Part shown: piece after piece, positions 14,954-21,587 of the stretch
Layout of the letters: every line of letters starts with the position of its first letter
Position numbering within the stretch: the stretch's first letter is position 1
Assembly: GCA_019751935.1 (NCBI GenBank)
Contig: JAIEMR010000152.1
Span: 1 to 28,750 of the forward strand
From: Alphaproteobacteria bacterium
Lineage (GTDB): Bacteria > Pseudomonadota > Alphaproteobacteria > Paracaedibacterales > CAIULA01
Length of the DNA stretch: 28,750 nt
Direction of reading: 5' to 3'
Program-made: the position numbers and the translations under genes
Notes under the pieces: generated by a model
What the model was told of the DNA's origin: nothing
What the model saw: only the letters and a program-made list of their open reading frames with translations
The model's database searches: none

Positions 14954-15366
14954 TTTACCACTTCATAGAACGTGATAAGGTTTCCATACAAGTCTAGGGT
15001 TGCTAGATCGCGGTGTCCCCAATATTGTTCTTCTACAACCGAATGTTCACTGTGCAGTACCCCCTGAGCCTTATATTCGAGATAAAGCTCATCGATCCCT
15101 ATAACCTCGACCCTACAGCTTGCGGTTCCCGCTATGAAAGTTTCTGCCCCCGACCAGATCGGTCTAAGGAAAAGAGCTAGGCTCCTATATTTCCAGCTCT
15201 TGTCGCATGCCTGCCAAAGATGGATCTCGACACTTCCACGAACCAATATGGCAAAGCTTTCTTCCTGATGACGGGCAACAAAGCCCATTTTTGACTGGTA
15301 GAAGTCCACAGCCTTTTTAACACTGACAGCAGGGAGCGCTGGAATACTGTTCTTGAAATTAACCAT
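14950..15366 (-). CDS. VOC-family bleomycin-resistance-like protein
   Basis: A 138-residue VOC-fold protein. PALPAVSVKKAVDFYQSKMGF, SVEIHLWQACD, FIAGTASCRVEV and the final LDLYGNLITFYE match the BLMA/Ble group of drug-binding proteins, which sequester bleomycin-type compounds, rather than glyoxalase I. It follows acr3 by 33 bases on the same strand and may be the last gene of the ars operon. The VOC family also contains the C-As lyase ArsI, but the ArsI cysteine pair is not evident here, so an arsenical-cleaving role is not supported. Confidence 0.83.
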   Translation of the reverse strand: MVNFKNSIPALPAVSVKKAVDFYQSKMGFVARHQEESFAILVRGSVEIHLWQACDKSWKYRSLALFLRPIWSGAETFIAGTASCRVEVIGIDELYLEYKAQGVLHSEHSVVEEQYWGHRDLATLDLYGNLITFYEVVN

Positions 15367-15399
15367 TGTTTTCTATCCTATAACCTAAAGTTAGTGAAT

Positions 15400-16458
15400 T
15401 TAATAGAACTTTTTCCTGAACCAGAAGGCCAGGTTGACAAGTGCAATGAGTGCGGGTACCTCTACCAAAGGCCCGATTACCCCTGCGAACGCCTGTCCAG
15501 AGTTTATACCGAACACGCCTATGGCAACTGCAATCGCCAGCTCAAAGTTATTCCCAGTGGCCGTAAAGGCAATCGAAGTGCTCCTTGAATAATCCGCACC
15601 AAAGTATTTGCCCGCAAAAAAGCTGGCTACGAACATGATCGAAAAGTAGATCACAAGGGGTATGGCAATTCGAACCACATCCATTGGAATCTGAACGATC
15701 AGGTTACCCTTTAGACTGAACATGATCACGATGGTAAAAAGCAAAGCAATCAAGGTAATGGGCGATATCATCGGTACGAACTTATCCTGGAACCATTCTT
15801 CACCTTTCATTTTGATCAAAACGAACCTTGAGATAATGCCCAATGCAAAAGGCAGTCCCAGATATATGCCGACACTTTTGGCTATCTCACCAATCGTAAT
15901 ATTCACTTCCAGACTTTTAAGTCCAAAATATGGAGGAAGAACGGTAATGAACACGTAAGCGAAAACGCTATAGAGCAGTACCTGAAAGATACTATTGAGC
16001 GCTATAAGCCCTGCCGCATACTCGCGGTTTCCCTCTGCAAGTTCATTCCATACGACGACCATGGCAATACAACGGGCAAGTCCAATTAAGATAAGACCAA
16101 CCATGTATTCGGGATCATCCCTTAAAAAAGTTATCGCTAAAAAGAACATCAACAATGGCCCGATGATCCAGTTCAACACCAGTGAAACAGTTAGCACTTT
16201 TGTGTCCTTGAACACTTCACCCATCTTTTCATATTTCACTTTTGCAAGTGGCGGGTACATCATCAGGATGAGGCCGATTGCCAGCGGTATATTTGTTGTT
16301 CCGCTGGAGAATGAATTGATAAAGCCAGATGATGACGGTATGAAGTAGCCAATACCGACACCAATTGCCATCGCCAAGAATATCCAAAGGGTAAGGTAAC
16401 GGTCAAGGAAACCAAGTTTTTTCCGCTCCACTACGGGCGCACAATTGTTTGCAGACAT
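15400..16458 (-). CDS. acr3: ACR3-family arsenite efflux permease
   Basis: A 352-residue protein with about ten membrane helices that expels arsenite using the proton gradient. The ACR3 signature is clear: LIGLARCIAMVVVWNELAEG with the essential cysteine (C130) in helix 4, and FTATGNNFELAIAVAIGVFG followed by GPLVEVPALIAL with the conserved glutamate in helix 9. Length is normal. It begins 1 base after the arsC stop, so the two are coupled. Assignment is sure. Confidence 0.96.
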   Translation of the reverse strand: MSANNCAPVVERKKLGFLDRYLTLWIFLAMAIGVGIGYFIPSSSGFINSFSSGTTNIPLAIGLILMMYPPLAKVKYEKMGEVFKDTKVLTVSLVLNWIIGPLLMFFLAITFLRDDPEYMVGLILIGLARCIAMVVVWNELAEGNREYAAGLIALNSIFQVLLYSVFAYVFITVLPPYFGLKSLEVNITIGEIAKSVGIYLGLPFALGIISRFVLIKMKGEEWFQDKFVPMISPITLIALLFTIVIMFSLKGNLIVQIPMDVVRIAIPLVIYFSIMFVASFFAGKYFGADYSRSTSIAFTATGNNFELAIAVAIGVFGINSGQAFAGVIGPLVEVPALIALVNLAFWFRKKFY

Positions 16459-16459
16459 C

Positions 16460-16879
16460 TTAGCGCTTTAAGTTCTCGTTAACGAAGTTCTGTGCGTATT
16501 TGCGGATCATCTCCCTTACTTCACGGAACTGCTCCATCACTTCTTCTTCGGTGCCTTTAGCTTTTGCGGGATCGGGAAAGTTATAATGGAACTTTACGGC
16601 ATTCGTCGGGAAATAAGGGCAGCTCTCTTTTGCGTTATCACAAACAGTGATCACGTAATCGAAACTGGTATCCATATACTCATCAATGTTGTTGGAGGTA
16701 TGTCGAGAAATGTCTATTCCATCCCTTTTCATGATCTCAATAGCCTTTGGGTTTACGCCATGGGTTTCAATTCCCGCACTGTATACTTCCGCTTTATCTC
16801 CAGCAAAATGTCTTAAATAACCTTCTGCAATCTGGCTCCTGCAACTGTTCCCAGTGCATAGCACTAATATTTTCTTCAT
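16460..16879 (-). CDS. arsC: Thioredoxin-type arsenate reductase
   Basis: A 139-residue cytosolic enzyme reducing arsenate to arsenite for export. It belongs to the low-molecular-weight phosphatase-like class: P-loop CTGNSCRS with nucleophile C8, plus C80 and C87 (VCDNAKESCP) for the disulfide relay, matching C10/C82/C89 of the staphylococcal enzyme, and the DPA motif near residue 103. The ATG at 16879 is chosen over an upstream TTG at 16894, which would overlap the acetyltransferase stop. It lies between the acetyltransferase and acr3 genes. Confidence 0.95.
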   Translation of the reverse strand: MKKILVLCTGNSCRSQIAEGYLRHFAGDKAEVYSAGIETHGVNPKAIEIMKRDGIDISRHTSNNIDEYMDTSFDYVITVCDNAKESCPYFPTNAVKFHYNFPDPAKAKGTEEEVMEQFREVREMIRKYAQNFVNENLKR

Positions 16880-16890
16880 AATTTCTAGTA

Positions 16891-17376
16891 TCAAATGATT
16901 TTATTACTTCTTCTTTCCAAAAGCACCGTGTCTCTCCAAACCCCATTCTGCTTTCCAATTTTCTCCCTAACGCCAAGGGTTCTGAACCCTGCTTTTTCAT
17001 GGATGCGAAGGCTACCGATATTCTCGGGAAATATACCTGCCTGTAAGGTCCATATTCCTTCAGCTTCGCTTAAGGTTACAAGCGCTTCTAAAAGCGCAAG
17101 CCCGATTCCTTTACCTGATTGCTCGGGGTGAACATATACGCTGACTTCAGCTACACCTGCATACACGCAACGTGAAGAAACAGGGGTCAATGCTGCCCAT
17201 CCGAGCAAACTTCCATTTTCTTCGGCAATGACCCTGCATGTGCCAAGATGTGAGCTGTCCCATTCTTCCCAAGAGGGTGCGCTGGTCTGAAAAGTGGCAT
17301 TGTCTGTGGCTATGCCTTTTTCGTAGATTGATTTCACCGAATCCCAGTCCGATGGCAATAAATTCCTTATCTTCAT
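16891..17376 (-). CDS. arsN: GNAT acetyltransferase, ArsN-like
   Basis: A 161-residue GNAT protein from the ATG at 17376 (the frame is open upstream, but that part overlaps the preceding gene). VRNLLPSDWDS-type start, IYEKGIATDNATFQTSAPSW, GWAALTPVSSRCVYAGVAEV, the CoA-binding loop EQSGKGIGLALL and NIGSLRIHEKAGF match the phosphinothricin acetyltransferase group. In ars operons this group is called ArsN and acetylates arsinothricin, an arsenic-containing antibiotic. Position inside the ars operon supports this; activity on phosphinothricin or another amine cannot be excluded. Confidence 0.87.
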   Translation of the reverse strand: MKIRNLLPSDWDSVKSIYEKGIATDNATFQTSAPSWEEWDSSHLGTCRVIAEENGSLLGWAALTPVSSRCVYAGVAEVSVYVHPEQSGKGIGLALLEALVTLSEAEGIWTLQAGIFPENIGSLRIHEKAGFRTLGVREKIGKQNGVWRDTVLLERRSNKII

Positions 17377-17386
17377 AACTAACGGA

Positions 17387-17854
17387 TTAACAGCAACCGC
17401 CACCAGGGGTACAACTGTTTGCCGCACCTGCCAGATTAACCATTCCTTTTTTTGGAGCGTCTTCAACGCCGCAAGCCTCCCTTGCTAGGCAAGCTGTCTG
17501 CTTGGCAAGTAAGAGGAAATTCGTTCCATCAAAGCCAAGATCATATTTGCCTATGGTTCCAGATTGGTATTCCACTTCGATTTCCAGGTCTTCCATGCCC
17601 AATACCTTTTCTGATAGGGAAATGATGTTCAGCAATTTTCCAGCTTTCAAGCGATGCTCGTAGTCATCGGCATCCCATAACTGGAAGTTTGCCACTTTCT
17701 CATGGCGCACCTTTCCTCCACAGTCGATGAAGTCCTTGGTGATGACACCTACTTCTGTTACGTGGAAATGTTCTGGTACGGTTTCTCCGTTTTCTACTTG
17801 GAAATTAACTGCTTCAGCTGTTGCCAAGATGGTTTTGATTTCTGATAGTTTCAT
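17387..17854 (-). CDS. DUF6428 ars-operon protein
   Basis: A 155-residue protein from the ATG at 17854; the longer open frame overlaps arsR and the operator. It contains a cupin-like VPEHFHVTEVG (H29, H31) and IDCGG near residue 45, and ends with a cysteine-rich tail NSCTPGGGCC (C148, C154, C155), plus C122 and C128. These features match DUF6428, a family found in ars operons of Bacteroidota with no known function. The tail could bind As(III) and pass it to Acr3 (inference). The gene follows arsR by 53 bases that contain a second copy of the operator. Confidence 0.82.
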   Translation of the reverse strand: MKLSEIKTILATAEAVNFQVENGETVPEHFHVTEVGVITKDFIDCGGKVRHEKVANFQLWDADDYEHRLKAGKLLNIISLSEKVLGMEDLEIEVEYQSGTIGKYDLGFDGTNFLLLAKQTACLAREACGVEDAPKKGMVNLAGAANSCTPGGGCC

Positions 17855-17871
17855 ATATTCTCTATTTATGT

Positions 17872-17887
17872 ATCGTAATTTTGCGAT
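17872..17887. promoter_or_regulatory. ArsR operator, internal copy
   Basis: ATCGTAATTTTGCGAT, a near-palindrome between arsR and DUF6428, matching 15 of 16 bases with the reverse complement of the site before arsR. It probably lets ArsR control the enzyme genes separately from its own. Confidence 0.65.
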
Positions 17888-17907
17888 GGATTTACTCAAA
17901 AAAAGGG

Positions 17908-18237
17908 TTAGCAACAGTCCTTGGGATCTGAATAGGAGCCCATAAAGTCTCCAAACAGCTTTTGTAAAAGGGCCCATGTTTTCGGTTCTATGCAATAGCA
18001 GACCTTCACCCCATCGATCGTTCCCTGAATAATGCCCGCATTTTTCAGCTCTTTCAAATGCTGGGAGATCGTTGCCTGCGCAAGTCCGAGTTCTTCCACG
18101 AGGTCGCCACAGATACAGGCATTCGCAGAAATGATCTGCTGCAATATCGCAATGCGTGCAGGATGTGCAATCGCCTTCAAAAGTGTCGAAAGTTCGTTCT
18201 GCTCCTGCGTGAATATTTCTGTCTTTGTAAGTCCCAT
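17908..18237 (-). CDS. arsR: ArsR-family arsenic-responsive repressor
   Basis: A 109-residue winged-helix protein from the ATG at 18237; the open frame upstream runs across the promoter. Recognition helix region: GDLVEELGLAQATISQHLKE. Likely As(III) ligands are C41 and C43 (ACICGDL), with further pairs C80/C82 (VCYC) and C108/C109 at the very end. It is the first gene of the ars operon on the minus strand, with one operator over its promoter and another directly after it. Assignment as the ars regulator is strong. Confidence 0.94.
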   Translation of the reverse strand: MGLTKTEIFTQEQNELSTLLKAIAHPARIAILQQIISANACICGDLVEELGLAQATISQHLKELKNAGIIQGTIDGVKVCYCIEPKTWALLQKLFGDFMGSYSDPKDCC

Positions 18238-18245
18238 AATTTTAT

Positions 18246-18289
18246 ATCGCAATATTACGATACGTAGATTTAAAAAGCAAATAAAATGA
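18246..18289 (-). promoter_or_regulatory. arsR promoter with palindromic operator
   Basis: On the minus strand the operator ATCGTAATATTGCGAT (18261-18246) contains TAATATTG, one base off the TAnnTTTG -7 box, and a TTTG lies 20 bases further upstream as -33 element. The operator therefore covers the core promoter, as expected for autorepression. Confidence 0.65.
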
Positions 18290-18389
18290 GAAATAATTGA
18301 AAGGCTGAATGCCTCGCTTCTAGTATTGAAGGGTATGAAGTCATTTTTTGACGATACATGAGCTTCGTTATAAAACAACGGTACTTGCC

Positions 18390-18427
18390 AAAAAGAAAGC
18401 GGGAACCGCCTAAGGCTATTCCCGCTT
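18390..18427 (-). terminator. Rho-independent terminator of the copper operon
   Basis: A 9-bp stem (18419-18427 with 18397-18405, arm AAGCGGGAA) with an inner GCC/GGC helix is followed on the minus strand by TTTCTTTTT. It lies about 95 bases after the DUF305 stop codon and separates the copper operon from the ars promoter. Confidence 0.75.
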
Positions 18428-18521
18428 ATCTAAATTAACGCTCTCGATATAAATAAACGTAAAAAAAATGAAATAGTATTCGCCTGTCAAAATATTTAAC
18501 TGATATAAACAAAATAGTTCG

Positions 18522-19016
18522 TTACTTTTTTTCTAGTTCTTTCAACTTTGCCTTCATTATTTTTATCTCTTGTTTTTGGCTTGAAATAATTTCTTCCTGT
18601 AATTTTTTTATCTCAGGGTCTTGGGAATTCGATTGCTCGCTCATTAGTATGGCCGCTGCATGATGCGGGATCATTCCCTTTAAAAACTGTTTATCCGAAA
18701 CGGCAGTTTGAAACTGTATTAAAGAAAAGAACCCAATTAAACCTGCCGAACTAAGAGCTATCAGGGTTACGTTTAGTTTCTTATTCCCATACATCTTGCC
18801 CATTAACGCTAGTTCAATGATGACCATTGGCATAGTCATCAAGGCTGCCATATAGAATTGATTAATGTTTGGATAAATGTTACTTATGCTGTTAGCCATT
18901 GAATACATCAAAATGTACATCGCTATGAAAGAAAGTACTGCCATAGTCAGCAGTTTTTTGTAGGAATTTTTATGCGATGTTTCCATTTGCATATCTTTAT
19001 GTTCCATATTTTTCAT
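18522..19016 (-). CDS. DUF305 membrane protein of the copper operon
   Basis: A 164-residue protein from the ATG at 19016 (a TTG two codons upstream is less likely). The N terminus is rich in Met and His (KNMEHKDMQMETSH). Three hydrophobic helices follow (about 22-42, 53-73 and 81-100), and then the DUF305 end with KGMIPHHAAAILMSEQ and a charged helical tail. DUF305 proteins are frequent in copper-resistance loci, and the HH motif is a likely metal site. It is the last gene before the terminator, 47 bases after the copA stop. Confidence 0.87.
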   Translation of the reverse strand: MKNMEHKDMQMETSHKNSYKKLLTMAVLSFIAMYILMYSMANSISNIYPNINQFYMAALMTMPMVIIELALMGKMYGNKKLNVTLIALSSAGLIGFFSLIQFQTAVSDKQFLKGMIPHHAAAILMSEQSNSQDPEIKKLQEEIISSQKQEIKIMKAKLKELEKK

Positions 19017-19063
19017 GATCAATCAAGTTAAATTTCTTTTCAGTTTGCTGTCACCCACATTGT

Positions 19064-21577
19064 TTAATCGATTTTTGCACTTCTCAGTCGTAAAGAATTC
19101 AGAATTACAGATACTGAGCTGAAGCTCATCGCTAGTGCAGCTATCATCGGTGACAATAAAATCCCAAAAACCGGATATAAAAGTCCAGCCGCTACAGGTA
19201 TTCCCAGTACATTATACCCAAGAGCGAAAAACAGATTCCCTTTTATATTGCCCATTACCTTATGGCTCAATAACCTTGCCTTTGCAATTCCGTTCAGATC
19301 ACCTTTTACCAAAGTAATTGCTGCACTTTCAATAGCGACATCCGTTCCTGTCCCCATAGCGATACCAATGTCTGCCTGCGATAATGCAGGGGCATCGTTA
19401 ATACCATCGCCAGCCATAGCTACCTTTTTACCTTCGCCCTGTAGTTTTTTTATTTCATTCAACTTATCCTCTGGCAGCATCCCTGCTTTGAAGCCATCTA
19501 AATTCAGGGTTCCACTAACTGCTCTTGCCGTATCTTCATTGTCTCCGGTAAACATAATCACCTTTAAACCTTCCTGTTGAAGTTTATGAATAGCTGCTGC
19601 ACTGGAAGCTTTAATTTTATCAGAAATAACTACAAAGCCAACGGCCTTATTTCCGACAGCTAGATAGGAAACCGTTTTCCCTTGCTTTTGGGCAGCCTTA
19701 ACTTGTTCATCTAATTTATTGTCAATTTTGGCTTTAACATGTTCCATTAATTTTTGATTCCCCAAAGCAAGTTCCTCTTTGCCCAGCTTACCTATAACCC
19801 CTTTACCGGTTACCGCTTCAAAATTTGAGATTGGTTGAACTTTTATCTTATTTTCTTCTCCGTAACGTAACGTAGCCTGCGCCAAAGGATGCTCACTGCT
19901 ACTATTTAATGCTACTATTCTTTCAAGGACATCCTTTTCATTGAAATCAGAATTTACGCTCACTACTTTTTCTACAGATGGTTTACCTTCTGTAACCGTT
20001 CCAGTTTTATCAATAATAACTACATCAATTGCATTCATTTTTTCTAATGATTCTGCATTCTTGATGAGTATACCAGATTGGGCACCTTTTCCAACACCTA
20101 CCATTACCGACATAGGCGTAGCCAAGCCCAGGGCACATGGACAGGCAATGATCAATACGGCAATGGCATTTACAAATGCATAAACATAAGATGGTTCAGG
20201 TCCATAGATTGCCCATACAATAAAGGTAACAATGGCAATCAATACTACCACGGGCACAAAATAGCCTGAAATCTTATCGGCCATTTTTTGGATAGGTGCT
20301 TTTGAACGACTGGCAGAATTAACCATTTCGATAATCTGGGACAGCAGGGTTTCTGAACCCACTTTTTCTGCCAACATTACAAAAGTCTTATTTCCGTTGA
20401 TCGTACCTGAACTTACCTTGTCTCCGGTCTTTTTCTCCACCGGAACAGGTTCTCCAGAGATCATGGATTCATCAATGATGGCTTCTCCTGTTTTAATGCT
20501 ACCATCTACCGGTATTTTTTCGCCCGGCTTCACTCTTAACAAATCCCCCTTTTGAATGTCATCAATGGAAACTGTCGACTCTTTATCTCCAACAATCCTT
20601 GTGGCCGTATTTGGGGCTAATTTTAATAGCTCTTTAATGGCACTATTGGTTTTCCCGTGTGCCCTAGCTTCTAAAAGCTGACCAAGCAACACCAAGGTCA
20701 AGATTACGGTGGCCGCTTCAAAATAAACATAGACCGTACCATGGTGGGTTTTAAACTGGTCTGGAAAAACATCAGGGAAAAGCAAGGCGACAAGACTAAA
20801 AAGCCAAGCCACGCCCGCACCAATACCGATCAGGGTAAACATATTGAGTTTCCATGTAATGATAGATTGCCAAGCACGTTGAAAGAACATCCATGTTGCA
20901 TAAAACACCACGGGGATAGAAAAGGCAAACTGAACCCAGTTCCAATATTTCAGTTCCATTAACTTAAAGATCGGGTTGCCTGGTATCATTTCTGACATCG
21001 CAATTAAAAAGATGGGTACCGTAAAAATTGTTGCAATCTTAAACTTGCGCAAAAGGGTTTCATAGACTTTATCTTCCTCTTCCAAATTACCCCCTAACGG
21101 CACCAAGTCCATCCCACAAATTGGACAGGAACCGGGCTGATCGCTAATGATTTCGGGATGCATGGGACAGGTAAATTGTGTTGCTTGCTTTAATGTAGGC
21201 TGTTTTAGCAAATCCATTCCACAAACTGGGCAATGACCTGGTTTATCATACGTTTTATCTCCTTCACAATGCATCGGACAATAGTACACCCCTCCAGTTT
21301 CTTCCCTGTTTACTTTAATAGGGGTTGTGCCATGATGGTGATGAACTTTTTCTTTTGTATCCTTCTCATGGGCTTTCATTTCAATACTGTAATTTCCGCT
21401 AGCCGATAATGCTTCCTGCAACTTTTCAGTCTGAATATGCTTATCCATGGTAATTATTGCCTCAGCAGGTTCCAGCGTAACCTTAGCAGAAATGCCATCA
21501 ATTCCATTCAATGCTTTTTCAACCTTGGTTCGGCAGCCCTGGCAGCTCATTCCGGTTATTTTATAGGTATGCGTCAT
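19064..21577 (-). CDS. copA: Copper-exporting P1B-type ATPase
   Basis: An 837-residue ATPase that drives Cu(I) from the cytosol. Order: HMA domain with GMSCQGC (C12/C15); a His-rich linker (HHHH near 80); two heavy-metal-binding modules with CPMH...CPVCGMDL and CPMH...CPICGMDL (about 98-123 and 135-160); the actuator loop ISGEP (373-377); the transport motif CPC (479-481); and the phosphorylated Asp523 in DKTGT. The last helices contain GYNVLG and MSFSS, the Cu(I)-specific residues of P1B-1 pumps. It begins 10 bases after the multicopper oxidase stop. Assignment is sure. Confidence 0.96.
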   Translation of the reverse strand: MTHTYKITGMSCQGCRTKVEKALNGIDGISAKVTLEPAEAIITMDKHIQTEKLQEALSASGNYSIEMKAHEKDTKEKVHHHHGTTPIKVNREETGGVYYCPMHCEGDKTYDKPGHCPVCGMDLLKQPTLKQATQFTCPMHPEIISDQPGSCPICGMDLVPLGGNLEEEDKVYETLLRKFKIATIFTVPIFLIAMSEMIPGNPIFKLMELKYWNWVQFAFSIPVVFYATWMFFQRAWQSIITWKLNMFTLIGIGAGVAWLFSLVALLFPDVFPDQFKTHHGTVYVYFEAATVILTLVLLGQLLEARAHGKTNSAIKELLKLAPNTATRIVGDKESTVSIDDIQKGDLLRVKPGEKIPVDGSIKTGEAIIDESMISGEPVPVEKKTGDKVSSGTINGNKTFVMLAEKVGSETLLSQIIEMVNSASRSKAPIQKMADKISGYFVPVVVLIAIVTFIVWAIYGPEPSYVYAFVNAIAVLIIACPCALGLATPMSVMVGVGKGAQSGILIKNAESLEKMNAIDVVIIDKTGTVTEGKPSVEKVVSVNSDFNEKDVLERIVALNSSSEHPLAQATLRYGEENKIKVQPISNFEAVTGKGVIGKLGKEELALGNQKLMEHVKAKIDNKLDEQVKAAQKQGKTVSYLAVGNKAVGFVVISDKIKASSAAAIHKLQQEGLKVIMFTGDNEDTARAVSGTLNLDGFKAGMLPEDKLNEIKKLQGEGKKVAMAGDGINDAPALSQADIGIAMGTGTDVAIESAAITLVKGDLNGIAKARLLSHKVMGNIKGNLFFALGYNVLGIPVAAGLLYPVFGILLSPMIAALAMSFSSVSVILNSLRLRSAKID

Positions 21578-21587
21578 GATTAATAAG

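Noticed and set aside
14950..15366. ArsI C-As lyase
   Set aside because: The protein is VOC-fold and near ars genes, but its motifs match BLMA-like binding proteins and the ArsI cysteine pair is not evident.
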